64,000 nt of DNA, taken from positions 490,205 through 554,204 of the forward strand of contig NZ_JADQTO010000002.1 of NCBI RefSeq assembly GCF_015704865.1, in the 5' to 3' direction. The DNA is from Actinoplanes aureus (GTDB taxonomy: Bacteria; Actinomycetota; Actinomycetes; Mycobacteriales; Micromonosporaceae). The position numbers and the translations under genes were made by a program. The notes under the pieces are model-generated. The model had not been told where the DNA came from, did no database searches, and saw only the letters and a program-made list of their open reading frames with translations. Below, in pieces: positions 63,664 through 64,000 of the stretch. Within the stretch, counting starts at the first letter, position 1, and the number at the start of each line of letters is the position of its first letter.

Positions 63664-64000
63664 CCACGCCGGCGCCGGTGGCCGGCGAAGGTGGGGTGGA
63701 CGCGTACGCCAAGCTGGCCGAGCTGGGCCTGACGCTGCCGAAGGTGGTTCCGCCGCTGGCGTCCTACGTGCCGGCCGTGCAGTCCGGCAATTACGTCTAC
63801 GTCTCGGGTCAGGTGCCGCTGGTCGACGGCAAGCTGCCGAAGGCCGGCAAGGTCGGCGACGACGTCACCGTGGAGGAGGCCGTCGAGCTGGCCCGGATCT
63901 GCGCGCTGAACGCGCTGGCCGCGATCGAGTCGCTGGTCGGCCTGGGCCGGCTTGTCAAGATCGTCAAGGTGACCGGGTTCGTGGCGTCCGCGCCGGGCTT
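63660..64000 (+). CDS. RidA/YjgF family protein (partial, cut by window end)
   Basis: The first 113 codons of a gene that runs past the window edge. [39 protein letters not shown] and [25 protein letters not shown] fit the RidA fold, members of which hydrolyse reactive enamine/imine intermediates. The start overlaps the DUF4177-like gene by four bases. The catalytic arginine region lies beyond the window. Confidence 0.9.
   Translation, partial: MTTPAPVAGEGGVDAYAKLAELGLTLPKVVPPLASYVPAVQSGNYVYVSGQVPLVDGKLPKAGKVGDDVTVEEAVELARICALNALAAIESLVGLGRLVKIVKVTGFVASAPG

Overview
The window is chromosomal DNA of a high-GC actinobacterium, most likely one of the Micromonosporaceae (Actinoplanes or a relative). 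The signs are strong G/C bias at third codon positions, frequent GTG starts, a WhiB-family regulator, a conservon-type kinase/roadblock/DUF742/GTPase operon, and the tRNA-Ser - SRP RNA - dnaX - ybaB - recR order. It is mostly ordinary core chromosome. One small accessory island is present, and several loci have unusual architecture.

Layout. 0-5 kb: an MFS exporter coupled to a MarR regulator and divergent from a TetR regulator, then a second TetR, a dienelactone hydrolase-like enzyme and two small enzyme-fold proteins. 5-9.2 kb: a compact exopolysaccharide-like operon (membrane glycosyltransferase, UDP-GlcNAc 2-epimerase, Tat-exported DUF2334 protein). 9.5-16.4 kb: a conservon operon (membrane sensor-like protein, CvnA kinase, CvnB roadblock, CvnC DUF742, CvnD GTPase, proline-rich protein). 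16.8-27.5 kb: housekeeping and peptidase genes (DUF885 peptidase, PHP protein, M48 peptidase, mtnA, DinB, tyrA, M23 lipoprotein, tadA with its partner, deoD). 27.6-34.9 kb: tRNA-Ser(CGA), a leaderless small protein, a STAS protein, tRNA-Ser(GGA), SRP RNA, dnaX with a very long repetitive linker, a degenerate intergenic repeat, ybaB and recR. 35.3-41.3 kb: a five-gene peptide ABC transporter operon. 41.3-45.9 kb: two secreted RTX-repeat paralogues flanking a secreted GH20 hexosaminidase, then a secreted HNH nuclease with a small partner. 46-51.2 kb: leuA with a leucine leader peptide and hairpin, a lipoprotein, aspartokinase and asd. 51.3-52.7 kb: cutA, pyrE and a small membrane protein.

52.7-55.6 kb is a degenerate integrated element. 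A 50-bp perfect direct repeat consists of the 3' part of tRNA-Pro(CGG). The right copy belongs to an intact tRNA gene and the left copy is a fragment. The repeats enclose an inositol-dehydrogenase-like gene, a sugar-isomerase-like gene and a broken tyrosine integrase whose catalytic tyrosine is replaced by cysteine. Phased short repeats and a duplicated palindromic motif lie next to the ends.

55.7-64 kb is a conserved actinobacterial block: metallophosphoesterase, YqeY protein, bifunctional penicillin-binding protein, wblA, two ArsA-like ATPases (one lacking the signature lysine of the deviant Walker A motif), a proline-rich membrane protein, a DUF4177-like protein and the start of a RidA-family gene cut by the window edge.

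No CRISPR array, rRNA or intact transposase was seen. The strongest items for follow-up are the tRNA-Pro island, the leuA leader peptide, the exopolysaccharide operon, the RTX/GH20 cluster, the DnaX linker and the asymmetric ArsA pair.
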